A stretch of 64,000 bases of DNA, from positions 4,925-68,924 of the forward strand of contig CALCEX010000216.1 of NCBI GenBank assembly GCA_937900325.1, written 5' to 3'. Under the pieces are notes generated by a model. That model made no database searches and was not told the DNA's origin. It saw only the letters and a list, made by a program, of their open reading frames with translations. The DNA comes from an uncultured Clostridia bacterium (GTDB lineage: Bacteria > Bacillota > Clostridia > Christensenellales > CAG-138). Of the stretch, positions 1 to 7,516 are shown in pieces (the first letter of the stretch is position 1; every line of letters starts with the position of its first letter). The translations under genes were made by a program, and so were the position numbers.

Positions 1-185
1 GTTGCGTCAATGGCGGCGCGGAGGGCCTTTTCATCCAGCGGCGCCTTGGAAATAATGACCGTTTCGCCCCTCGAATGAGACGAGCTGACCTTTTCAACAG
101 GGAATTTTTCCCGGATCGCATCGTTGACGTGCGCCTCGCACATTGAGCAGGCCATGCCGGAGACCTTTATCGTTGTTTTTATCAT
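1..185 (-). CDS. Heavy-metal-associated (HMA) domain protein, partial
   Basis: The first 61 residues are visible and the C-terminus runs off the window. The product starts MIKTTIKVSGMACSMCEAHV, a classic HMA fold opening with the GMxCxxC metal site (GMACSMC, residues 10-16). Proteins of this kind are copper or other soft-metal chaperones, or N-terminal domains of P1B ATPases; which one cannot be told from the fragment. The start at 185 is supported by the AGGAGGTA box at 193-199 read on the minus strand. A consensus promoter and a long palindrome lie directly upstream, so the gene is probably first in a regulated transcript leading out of the window. Confidence 0.85.
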   Translation of the reverse strand, partial: MIKTTIKVSGMACSMCEAHVNDAIREKFPVEKVSSSHSRGETVIISKAPLDEKALRAAIDA

Positions 186-207
186 TGTGATACCTCCTTA
201 TTGTATG

Positions 208-243
208 TCAGGCGTTGGTTAGCCGCAGCTAACCAACGCCTGA
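208..243. promoter_or_regulatory. 16-bp perfect inverted repeat, candidate operator
   Basis: The left arm TCAGGCGTTGGTTAGC (208-223) is exactly complementary to the right arm (228-243) around a CGCA loop. It begins right after the -10 box of the HMA gene promoter, covers the predicted transcription start, and ends about 22 bp before the start codon. That is an operator position. The half-site GGTTAG resembles DtxR/IdeR-family half-sites, but the centre is wider than the family consensus. As RNA it would be a strong hairpin without a U tract, so attenuation or 5' stabilisation is the alternative. Confidence 0.6.
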
Positions 244-247
244 ATTC

Positions 248-275
248 ATTATACCCCCATATTGGGCCGTGTCAA
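248..275 (-). promoter_or_regulatory. Sigma-A promoter of the HMA gene
   Basis: On the minus strand TTGACA (275-270), a 16-bp spacer and TATAAT (253-248) form a full consensus promoter aimed at the HMA gene. The predicted transcript begins near 241, inside the palindrome at 208-243. Confidence 0.75.
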
Positions 276-305
276 GGCCCCGCGAGGCTTATGAGGTGCA
301 AAGCC

Positions 306-1169
306 TCAGGTTATCAGCTCCACGAAGGAGCGGAACTCCTTTCTGTCGAGGGCTTCCGGGCGGTAGGCGACGCATATGTCCATATATTCCCTTGGGTCAA
401 GGGAAAGCGGAAGGATATCCTTATAGTTGCTTACCAGCTCCCTGGGCAGGAACATTCCGCACTCGGGAGAGCGGCGGACAAACTCGATCATGGCGTAAGG
501 CCTGTTTGCCTGAAATACGATGTTCGGCCTGCAATTGTTTTTGCGGTACAGGGTAGAGACCTTTTTGAAGTTGTAGGAGTCGTTTTCCAGCGAGGCTATG
601 GGCATTCGATCTATCTGGCTGAAGCTGATGCCGGGCTGAAGGGAAAGGGGATTTTCCCGGCTCACGCAGAAGCACAGCTCCAACGATGCAACATAATCAT
701 AAGCCAGGCCCTCTACCTTGTCGCCATCGTTAAGACAGAGGGTGCAGTCTATGAGCTCGTTTTTCACCATTTTCAGCAGCTTCATATAGGCTTCTTCTAT
801 AACGTTGAGGCGTATGCGGCTGCTGCCATGCACCTTGTCCACAATATCGGGCAGCACGCATATTCCCGTTACCGGCGGCACGCCTATGCGTATCTCCGGG
901 TTGGCGTGGTTTTCCTGCCGCTGCAGGTTTACTATGGTGGAATCCAGCGAGTCGAGCACGCTGCATATGGTCTTATACAGCTTCATGCCGGCCTCGGTGA
1001 TGATTATCTTTGTGTTTTTACGGTATATGAGGGTGAGGTTCAGCTCGTCCTCAAGGTTTTTTATTCCCACGGAAACCGAAGGCTGGGAAACGCACAGCTT
1101 ATCTGCGGCCTTGGAAATGCTTTCGTACCGACACACCGCTCTAAAATATCTGAGCTGATTGAGAGTCAT
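306..1169 (-). CDS. LysR family transcriptional regulator
   Basis: This 287-residue protein has the LysR layout: an N-terminal winged HTH (LRYFRAVCRYESISKAADKL then CVSQPSVSVGIKNLEDEL, about residues 6-45), a linker helix, and a periplasmic-binding-protein-like effector domain from about residue 90 (EIRIGVPPVTGICVLPDIV). Length is normal for the family. It is divergent from the membrane-protein and M24 peptidase operon starting at 1457, the usual arrangement for a LysR protein and its target. The shared 287-bp gap holds a palindrome at 1226-1239. The effector is unknown; a peptide or amino-acid derivative would suit the neighbours. Confidence 0.9.
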   Translation of the reverse strand: MTLNQLRYFRAVCRYESISKAADKLCVSQPSVSVGIKNLEDELNLTLIYRKNTKIIITEAGMKLYKTICSVLDSLDSTIVNLQRQENHANPEIRIGVPPVTGICVLPDIVDKVHGSSRIRLNVIEEAYMKLLKMVKNELIDCTLCLNDGDKVEGLAYDYVASLELCFCVSRENPLSLQPGISFSQIDRMPIASLENDSYNFKKVSTLYRKNNCRPNIVFQANRPYAMIEFVRRSPECGMFLPRELVSNYKDILPLSLDPREYMDICVAYRPEALDRKEFRSFVELIT

Positions 1170-1225
1170 GGGATCACCGCCTAAAGCTAAGGGATATTCA
1201 GATGTATATGCCTCTTAATATGTTT

Positions 1226-1239
1226 CTTAATATATTAAG
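1226..1239. promoter_or_regulatory. Palindrome in LysR/permease intergenic region
   Basis: CTTAATATATTAAG is a perfect 14-bp palindrome, and a second copy of its left half (CTTAATATG) lies 12 bp upstream at 1214. It sits 57 bp before the LysR start codon and is a candidate LysR box for autoregulation and activation of the divergent operon. The rest of 1170-1456 holds no gene that I can support. Confidence 0.4.
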
Positions 1240-1456
1240 CGATTACGCAGGCTCTGTAAAGAGCCAAATACCGGCATGAAACAAGCGGGAGCCCCACTCT
1301 GCCGCCGCCATAGGCGGAGCCTATAAGCCATAGGAAAAATATAGTGGCAAAAATGTGACAAAGCCGTTAAATTAAAAATAAGTCATACGTTTTACACCCG
1401 TTTTACACCTGAAAGACACATCAATGAAAAAAATCAGAAGGAGAGGTAACACAGGT

Positions 1457-2179
1457 ATGGAAAACATCCAGAGTATAATGAACAGCCCGGCGCTGTGGAT
1501 AGTATCAGGGGCAATGGTCCTTGTGATACTCATTCAGGCAGCGTGGTTCTTTAAGGCGGCGCTGAAGGAGGCAAAAAGGCTTGAGATACCGTCCACGGAC
1601 ATAAAGAACGGTATGCGCTCCGCCATGATAACGGCAGTGGGCCCCTCCCTTGCCCTGGTAATAGTCCTCATATCCATAATCACCATAGTCGGCGCGCCCA
1701 CCACCTGGATGAGGCTCAACGACATAGGCGCAGGACGCACGGAGATATCCGTCATAACCCTGGCCTGCGAGCTTATCGGCGTCACCCCCAACGGCGAGGG
1801 CTTCGGCGTGGACGCATTCTCCATATCCCTCTGGGCGATGGCCCTCAACAACTTCGGCTGGCTGCTGGTGGCATTGCTGTTTACCGGAAAGATGAGCTCC
1901 GTGGTCGTCAAGCTGAACAGCAAGTATGACCCCAAGTGGGTAAAGACCCTGATGAACGGCACCACCTTCGGTATCTTCGGCTATCTGTTCATAAACAGCA
2001 TCTGGAAAAAGACCATAAACCCCTACTTCATAGTGGCGGCCGCCATATCCGCCGTATCCATGGTGCTCATCAACAAGTTCTTTGCGAAGAACAAGCGAAT
2101 GCAGGAGCTTTCCATCGGCCTTGCCCTGCTGATAGGAATGTTTGCCACCACCGGCATACAGTATCTTATCGGCCAGTAA
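1457..2179 (+). CDS. DUF5058-like multi-pass membrane protein
   Basis: The 240-residue hydrophobic protein (MENIQSIMNSPALWIVSGAM...) has about six membrane segments, starting at residues 10-30, 50-75 and 110-150. I chose the ATG at 1457 because AAGGAGAGG (1437-1445) precedes it; an in-frame ATG at 1424 has no ribosome site. Length and opening match what I remember of DUF5058, a membrane family common in Clostridia with no established function. It is followed 35 bp later by a second membrane protein and then by an M24 peptidase, so the two membrane proteins probably form one carrier, perhaps for peptides or amidated compounds. That role is inference. Confidence 0.65.
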   Translation: MENIQSIMNSPALWIVSGAMVLVILIQAAWFFKAALKEAKRLEIPSTDIKNGMRSAMITAVGPSLALVIVLISIITIVGAPTTWMRLNDIGAGRTEISVITLACELIGVTPNGEGFGVDAFSISLWAMALNNFGWLLVALLFTGKMSSVVVKLNSKYDPKWVKTLMNGTTFGIFGYLFINSIWKKTINPYFIVAAAISAVSMVLINKFFAKNKRMQELSIGLALLIGMFATTGIQYLIGQ

Positions 2180-2214
2180 TGACAGCGAACAGTCCATCAT
2201 AGGAGGTATATAAC

Positions 2215-2874
2215 ATGGATTTCACTAAAAAATCGGTAAGAATAGGTACCATTACCACCATTCTCGCTATCGTGGCAAACTTTCTGCCCGCCATATATGT
2301 ATCCATAGCGTACGACGCCATGCCGGAGCTCTCCGTGCTGCTTGCCCTGTGGGGAATACTGGCCGCCACCTATTTCTTCAGCTGGGTGGTGCAGCCCATA
2401 TCCTTCTTCCCCGCCCTGGGCACTGCGGGAACCTATATGTCCTTCGTTGCCGGCAGCATAGGCGATATCCGCATCCCAGCAATAACCATGGCCCAGAAGG
2501 CCTCCGGCACCGAAGCGGCCACCCCTAAGGGCGACGTTATGGCGGTAATCGGCGTCGCGGCGTCGGTAGTGGTCTCCTTCCTGATAGTTACCCTGTTCAC
2601 CTTCATTGGCCAGGCGATCATACCCCTTTTCCCCAAGTTTGTGAACGACAGCTTTACCTATATGCTGCCCGCCCTGTTTGCAGCCGTTTATACCAACATG
2701 GCGCAGAAGGACAAGCTCTCCGGCGGGAGCATCATCATTCTGGTCATTGCCTGCTTCGGCATAGCCAAGCTTGCGGGCATACCCTCCGGCATAATCCCCC
2801 TGCTCTGCGTCGTAGCGGGCGGCCTGGGCGCCCACGCCATATATAAGAAGAAAGCCGCCGCCCAAAGCAAGTAA
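2215..2874 (+). CDS. Multi-pass membrane protein, partner of the DUF5058-like protein
   Basis: The 219-residue protein is almost entirely hydrophobic, with segments near residues 12-32, 38-60, 65-85, 108-130, 140-160, 165-185 and 190-210, and a short lysine-rich C-terminus. There is no signal peptide or soluble domain. A strong AGGAGG site (2202-2207) precedes the ATG. I do not recognise the family. Its place between the DUF5058-like protein and an M24 peptidase, under a divergent LysR, suggests that it is the second subunit of an uptake system whose substrate the peptidase handles. Confidence 0.6.
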   Translation: MDFTKKSVRIGTITTILAIVANFLPAIYVSIAYDAMPELSVLLALWGILAATYFFSWVVQPISFFPALGTAGTYMSFVAGSIGDIRIPAITMAQKASGTEAATPKGDVMAVIGVAASVVVSFLIVTLFTFIGQAIIPLFPKFVNDSFTYMLPALFAAVYTNMAQKDKLSGGSIIILVIACFGIAKLAGIPSGIIPLLCVVAGGLGAHAIYKKKAAAQSK

Positions 2875-2932
2875 CAGACGGCTCGCCCGGAAACATTTCC
2901 GAATATATTAACAAGAAAAGGAGAAATACAAC

Positions 2933-4036
2933 ATGAACAGCATACATGAAGCAAGGCTTGAACAGCTCCGCAAGGCCATGCGCGAGCAGGATGTGGACTG
3001 CGTAGCAATATGCAACTCCCCCAATCTCTTCTACATGACAGGATACGCTCCCAAAAAGGACGAGCGCTTCCAGGTGGTCTTTATCCCCCAGAACGGCGCG
3101 CCGGTGCTGGCTGTGCCCAAGATGTATCATGTGAACTCCAGCAAGGAGTGCGACGTTGAGGATCAGCGCACCTGGGTAGACGGCGACGACATGAACGGCT
3201 ATGTAAAGGGCCTGCTCAACTCCATAGGCGTTACCGGCGGCCGTGTGGCAATAGACGACACCTTCGAGTTCCGTACCTTCAACCTTATACGCAACGCCAT
3301 ACCCAACGCGGAGTTCGTGCCCGGCAGCAATCTTTTTACCATACTGCGCATGCGCAAGAGCCCGGACGAGATAGAGCTTATGAAGAAATCCGGCGAGCTG
3401 AGCGACCAGGCCGTCAAGATGGTCATAGACGAGATAGCCTCCGGCTCCGGCAAGAGCGAGGCGGAGCTCAAGACCTGGATAGAGTACTGGTACCAGATGC
3501 AGGGAATGCTGGACGGCTTCTCCAACCTGATAGCCTTCGGCGTACACACCGGCTCCCCCCATCATGTAAGCGGCAGCGCCGTGGCCAAACCCGGAGACGC
3601 CATATATCTTGACCTGGGCGGCGCTTACAAGCACTATTGGTCCGACATTACCCGTTCTCTCCATTTCGGCAAGCCCTCGGACGAATATGTGGAGATATAC
3701 AACCGTGTCCGGGAAGCGCAGCACATCGCCTTCGAGACCATCAAGCCCGGCGTGCGCGCCTGCGATGTTCACATGGCTGCCTGGAACTACCTTGCAAAAT
3801 ATGACCTGGCCCAGTATTTTCCCCACAGAACAGGCCACGGCATGGGCATGGACGGCCATGAGCTGCCCAACCTCTCCAAGGACAACCCTCTCATCCTGGA
3901 GCCCGGCATGACCTTCTCCTGCGAGCCCGGCGTATACAACGGCCGCTTCGGCGTGCGCATTGAGGACACGGTATGCGTAACCGAGACCGGCGCAATGTCC
4001 TTCAACCATTTCACCAAGGATCTGATCGTTCTTTAA
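2933..4036 (+). CDS. M24 family metallopeptidase (Xaa-Pro dipeptidase/aminopeptidase-like)
   Basis: This 367-residue cytoplasmic enzyme has the creatinase/prolidase N-terminal domain (to about 130) and the pita-bread catalytic domain. All five dinuclear-metal ligands can be read: D227 (DLGG), D238 (WSDITR), H302 (GHGMGMDGHE), E331 (CEPGVY) and E344 (RIED). The family cleaves X-Pro bonds or related substrates such as creatine. AAGGAGAAA lies 8 bp before the ATG. It is last in a three-gene operon behind two membrane proteins, so it probably acts on what they import. A separate, longer aminopeptidase P is encoded at 29649, so this one may have a specialised substrate. Confidence 0.88.
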   Translation: MNSIHEARLEQLRKAMREQDVDCVAICNSPNLFYMTGYAPKKDERFQVVFIPQNGAPVLAVPKMYHVNSSKECDVEDQRTWVDGDDMNGYVKGLLNSIGVTGGRVAIDDTFEFRTFNLIRNAIPNAEFVPGSNLFTILRMRKSPDEIELMKKSGELSDQAVKMVIDEIASGSGKSEAELKTWIEYWYQMQGMLDGFSNLIAFGVHTGSPHHVSGSAVAKPGDAIYLDLGGAYKHYWSDITRSLHFGKPSDEYVEIYNRVREAQHIAFETIKPGVRACDVHMAAWNYLAKYDLAQYFPHRTGHGMGMDGHELPNLSKDNPLILEPGMTFSCEPGVYNGRFGVRIEDTVCVTETGAMSFNHFTKDLIVL

Positions 4037-4076
4037 GCCGTTCTGTAAGCCGGTACCCCCCCCCTTGCAGATATGA

Positions 4077-4108
4077 AAAAAGGCCCGGCAATGCCGGGCC
4101 TTTTGCGC
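4077..4108. terminator. Bidirectional terminator between M24 peptidase and LDH
   Basis: A 12-bp stem (AAAAGGCCCGGC / GCCGGGCCTTTT, loop AAT) lies between two convergent genes and gives a U-rich tail in both directions. Confidence 0.85.
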
Positions 4109-4111
4109 TTT

Positions 4112-5062
4112 TTACATTTTCTTGAGGTTGGCCATATTGGCGCGGATGCCGTCGCAGCAGGCGTGGAACTCGGCAAGCTCCTCCTTCGTAAGGGGCAGCT
4201 CTATTACCTGCTCGACGCCGTCCTTGCCTATTATGCAGGGAACGCCCGCAAACAGGCCGCTTTCGCCGTATTCGCCGCAGAGGGGCGCGCTGGCGGGCAT
4301 GACCGTTTTTTCATCCTGAAGCACCGCGCGGGCCATCCGCGCAGCGGTGGTGGCGATGCCGTATTCCGTGCAGGCCTTGCCCGCAAAGGTGACCCAGGCG
4401 CCGCCAATAGATTCCTTCTGCATCGCCTCCCTGTCAAAGCGGAAGCGTTCATCCGTCTTTGCCATAGTGTCAAGGGGCACGCCCCTGAAGCTTACGCAGG
4501 ACCAGGGCGCGAACTGCCGGTTGCCGTGCTCGCCGAGCATATAGCAGATTATGGAGCTGTGGTCTATTCCGGTCTGGCGGGAGAGGGCGCTGATGAGCCG
4601 GGAGGTATCCAGCGCGCTGCCTGTGCCGAAAACGCGCCCCCGGGGCAGGCCGAGAAGGGAGGCCACCTCATAGGTAAGCACGTCGCAGGGGTTGGTAACG
4701 TTGATGAGAACGCCGTCAAAGCCGCTGCTCTTCAGGCTTTCGGTATAGTTGTATGCCGCCGGTGCGGTATAGTTTATTTCGGTGTTCCTGTCGTGGGTGC
4801 CCTGAAGCAGGCCTATCTTGCCTATGCTGTTGATTATCACGTCACATTGGCCGAGGTCGGAGATATTGCCGCTGCGTATGCGAACGCGGCGGGGCATATA
4901 CGCCACGGCGTCGTCAAGATCCTGCAATTCGCTTTCCACCTTCTGCTGCACTGCGTCCACGAGTATGATCTCGTCCGCAATGCCCTGCACCGCGAGCGCA
5001 TATGCGGTATGTGCGCCGACATGGCCTACTCCGGCGATGCCCACAGTCTTTTTCTTATACAT
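4112..5062 (-). CDS. ldh: L-lactate dehydrogenase-type 2-hydroxyacid dehydrogenase
   Basis: The 316-residue protein belongs to the LDH/MDH family. It has an N-terminal Rossmann motif (GVGHVGAHTAYAL), the conserved NPCDVLTY segment, D152 and R155 (LDTSRL) and catalytic H179 in GEHG. The substrate loop reads LLQGTHDRN; Gln where malate dehydrogenases have Arg favours lactate or a similar 2-oxo acid. I chose the ATG at 5062 because AAAGG is well spaced for it and the Rossmann strand follows at once; upstream starts add an unlikely extension. The enzyme would reduce pyruvate to lactate with NADH in fermentation. A hydroxyisocaproate dehydrogenase is the main alternative. Confidence 0.85.
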   Translation of the reverse strand: MYKKKTVGIAGVGHVGAHTAYALAVQGIADEIILVDAVQQKVESELQDLDDAVAYMPRRVRIRSGNISDLGQCDVIINSIGKIGLLQGTHDRNTEINYTAPAAYNYTESLKSSGFDGVLINVTNPCDVLTYEVASLLGLPRGRVFGTGSALDTSRLISALSRQTGIDHSSIICYMLGEHGNRQFAPWSCVSFRGVPLDTMAKTDERFRFDREAMQKESIGGAWVTFAGKACTEYGIATTAARMARAVLQDEKTVMPASAPLCGEYGESGLFAGVPCIIGKDGVEQVIELPLTKEELAEFHACCDGIRANMANLKKM

Positions 5063-5112
5063 AAACATCATCCTTTCGGTTAAAAAATAAACGATTTTTA
5101 AAAATTGCATAC

Positions 5113-5141
5113 AGTTTATCATAAGAAATTAGATATTGCAA
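5113..5141 (-). promoter_or_regulatory. Promoter of ldh
   Basis: On the minus strand TTGCAA (5141-5136), a 17-bp spacer and TAAACT (5118-5113) lie about 50 bp before the ldh start codon. Confidence 0.5.
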
Positions 5142-5163
5142 CAGAAAATATGCGCCGGACGGC

Positions 5164-5192
5164 AAAAAAAAGCCGCGATGAACGCGGCTTTT
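5164..5192 (-). terminator. Terminator of the P-type ATPase operon
   Basis: The stem AAAAGCCGCG / CGCGGCTTTT with a five-base loop is followed on the minus strand by further T residues, 20 bp past the ATPase stop codon. Confidence 0.8.
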
Positions 5193-5211
5193 GGCTTAAA
5201 GGTATTGAGCG

Positions 5212-7095
5212 TTACAGCCTGTGCACATACAGCGCGCGCATGGCGTTGAGTACGGCGAGCACCATTACGCCCACATCCGCGAAGATGGCGGCCCACATAT
5301 TGGCTATGCCCAGGGCGCCGAGTATCAGGCAGAGCGCCTTTATTGCAAGGGCAAACACTATGTTCTGCCATACTATGCCGATGCACTTTCTGGATATCTT
5401 TATGGCCTTGGCTATCTTCATGGGGTCGTCGTCCATGAGCACCACGTCGGCGGCCTCTATTGCGGCGTCGGAGCCCATCGCGCCCATGGCTATGCCTATA
5501 TCCGCACGGGAGAGCACCGGCGCGTCGTTTATTCCGTCGCCCACAAAGGCCAGCTTTTCCCTGCCGCCGGTCTCCTTTAGCAGCTTTTCCACCTCCGCCA
5601 CCTTATCCGCGGGCAGCAGGTCGCTATGGTACTGGTCTATGCCCAGCTTCTTTGCCATCTGCTCCGCAACGCGGCCTATATCTCCCGTGAGCATGACGGT
5701 CTTTTTCACGCCTATCCTCCTGAGCTCGGCTATGGCCGCCTTTGAGGTGGGCTTTTCAACGTCGGATATCACAACGTGGCCCGCGTATTTTCCGTCTATG
5801 GCGATGTGTATTATGGTGCCGGGGCTGTGGCATTCCAGGTATTCTATGCCCAGGCGGTCCATCAGCCTGCCGTTGCCCGCGGCTACCTCCGCCCCGTCCA
5901 CGCGGGCTATGACGCCGTTGCCGCTTATCTCCTGTATGTCGGTTACCCGGTCGCGGTCTATCTCCCTGCCGTATGCCCTTTGCAGGCTCTTGCTTATGGG
6001 GTGTGAGGAGGCGCACTCCGCAAGGGCGGCAAGCTCGATAAGCTTTTCCTCGGGAATGATGCTGTGGTGTATCTCGCTCACCTCGAACACGCCCCGGGTA
6101 AGGGTGCCGGTCTTGTCGAATACCACTATGCCGGTCCGGGACAGCGCCTCAAGGTAATTGGAGCCCTTTATCAGCACGCCCTCCCTGCTTGCGCCGCCAA
6201 GCCCGGCGAAGAAGCTCAGCGGAATGCTTATGACCAGCGCGCAGGGGCAGCTTATTACGAGGAAGGTCAGCGCGCGGTATATCCATACCTCCCAGAGAGC
6301 CGGAGCGCCCATTATAAGGCTTATGACGGGGGGCAGCACGGCCAGGGCCAGCGCGCTGAAGCATACGGCGGGGGTATACACCCGGGCGAATTTCGATATG
6401 AAGTTTTCGGAGCGGGACTTATGGGAGCTGGAGTTCTCCATGAGCTCCAGTATCCTGGATACGGTGGATTCGCCGAAGGGCTTTGTGGTGCGCACCTTCA
6501 GCACCCCCGTAAGGTTGATGCAGCCGCTTATTATTTCGTCCCCCTGCTCAACATCCCGGGGCTGGCTTTCGCCGGTGAGGGCGGCGGTATCGAGAGAGGA
6601 GGTTCCCTCTATGACCTCGCCGTCTATGGGCACCTTTTCGCCGGGCTGAACGACTATGACGCTGCCGGTGGGGACCTGCTCCGGGTCCACCTGCTCAAGA
6701 GAGCCGTCCTTTTCCATATTGGCATAGTCGGGGCGTATATCCATAAGCGCGGAGATGTTCCTGCGGCTCTTGCCCACGGCGTAGCTCTGGAACAGCTCGC
6801 CTATCTGGTAAAACAGCATTACGGACACCGCCTCGGCGAAGTCGTAGGTCTTTTCGTATACCGCCAGCGCTATCGCGCCTACGGTGGCCACCGCCATGAG
6901 GAAGTTTTCATCGAATACCTGGCGGTTTATGATGCCGCGGAGGGCCTTATGCAGTATATCGTAGCCTATGGTGATATAGCTCGCGGCGTAAAGTGCGGTT
7001 TCCGCCCAGCCGCCGGTCCTGAGCAGCTTCGCCGCCGCGAGCAGCAGGGCCGCCACGACTATGCGGACGAGCATTTTTTTCTGTTTTTTATTCAT
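5212..7095 (-). CDS. P1B-type heavy-metal-transporting ATPase (Zn/Cd/Pb group)
   Basis: The 627-residue pump has the P1B domains in order: two leading membrane pairs, the actuator loop (TGES), the channel motif C283-P-C285 (SCPCALVIS), phosphorylation site D327 in DKTGTLT, the HP locus (SSHPISKSL), the nucleotide-binding site (GDGINDAPVL) and two final helices. The CPC channel with a KGSNYLEAL segment after it is typical of CadA/ZntA exporters of Zn2+, Cd2+ or Pb2+. It lacks an N-terminal HMA domain; a stand-alone HMA protein is encoded 24 bp upstream. The divergent ArsR-type regulator at 7517 and the shared palindrome indicate metal-induced expression. Confidence 0.92.
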   Translation of the reverse strand: MNKKQKKMLVRIVVAALLLAAAKLLRTGGWAETALYAASYITIGYDILHKALRGIINRQVFDENFLMAVATVGAIALAVYEKTYDFAEAVSVMLFYQIGELFQSYAVGKSRRNISALMDIRPDYANMEKDGSLEQVDPEQVPTGSVIVVQPGEKVPIDGEVIEGTSSLDTAALTGESQPRDVEQGDEIISGCINLTGVLKVRTTKPFGESTVSRILELMENSSSHKSRSENFISKFARVYTPAVCFSALALAVLPPVISLIMGAPALWEVWIYRALTFLVISCPCALVISIPLSFFAGLGGASREGVLIKGSNYLEALSRTGIVVFDKTGTLTRGVFEVSEIHHSIIPEEKLIELAALAECASSHPISKSLQRAYGREIDRDRVTDIQEISGNGVIARVDGAEVAAGNGRLMDRLGIEYLECHSPGTIIHIAIDGKYAGHVVISDVEKPTSKAAIAELRRIGVKKTVMLTGDIGRVAEQMAKKLGIDQYHSDLLPADKVAEVEKLLKETGGREKLAFVGDGINDAPVLSRADIGIAMGAMGSDAAIEAADVVLMDDDPMKIAKAIKISRKCIGIVWQNIVFALAIKALCLILGALGIANMWAAIFADVGVMVLAVLNAMRALYVHRL

Positions 7096-7119
7096 ATGCC
7101 GCTCCCTTCAATATGGGTA

Positions 7120-7338
7120 TTACAGATATATTTCGCAGTCCTCTTCCACCTTTTTGCAGTTACGCAGGACCTCCTTCATGACCGCCTTTTCATCGCTGCC
7201 CTCCGCGAATTCCACTATCATCTTCTGGGTCATGAAGTTCACGATCGCGCTCTTTACGCCCTCGGTCCTGCCGGCGGCCTCCTCCATAAGGTTTGCGCAG
7301 TTGGCGCAGTCTACCTCTATGCCGTATGTCTTTTTCAT
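7120..7338 (-). CDS. Stand-alone HMA domain protein feeding the P1B ATPase
   Basis: This 72-residue protein carries the DCANCAN metal motif (residues 10-16), which closely resembles the N-terminal HMA domain of CadA/ZntA pumps (DCANCA), and an acidic end (KVEEDCEIYL) with another cysteine. GAAAGGAG precedes the ATG. It sits 24 bp upstream of the pump gene, which has no such domain, so it most likely acts in trans as the pump's metal-loading domain or as a metal buffer. Confidence 0.88.
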   Translation of the reverse strand: MKKTYGIEVDCANCANLMEEAAGRTEGVKSAIVNFMTQKMIVEFAEGSDEKAVMKEVLRNCKKVEEDCEIYL

Positions 7339-7371
7339 GGCGCCTGGTCTCCTTTCAAAAATCAGCTATCT

Positions 7372-7437
7372 GTAAACAATTAAGTAATTGTTTAATCGTT
7401 ATGATAGAAGTATAATATCATAAAGGCTTAAAGTCAA
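7372..7437. promoter_or_regulatory. Overlapping divergent promoters with ArsR-type operator
   Basis: A perfect 10-2-10 inverted repeat (TAAACAATTA, AG, TAATTGTTTA; 7373-7394) has the spacing of ArsR/SmtB operators. The rightward promoter is TTGTTT (7388-7393), 17 bp, TATAAT (7411-7416). The leftward one is TTGACT (7437-7432), 17 bp, TATACT (7414-7409). The palindrome covers the rightward -35 box and lies just downstream of the leftward start, so one bound repressor could block both the pump operon and its own gene. Confidence 0.75.
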
Positions 7438-7516
7438 CACAGCCGCCGCCCTGTCTTCTTTTTGGGCGAAAAGTCCTTCCAAACGGAGCAGGCGGCGGGG
7501 AAAAAGGAGAGATGCT

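Noticed and set aside
5105..6157. Long plus-strand reading frame opposite the P1B ATPase, and similar long frames opposite serS, argS, murA, aroB and pepP
   Set aside because: They lie fully on the other strand of well-recognised genes, have no ribosome sites or domains, and arise from the high GC content, which makes stop codons rare.
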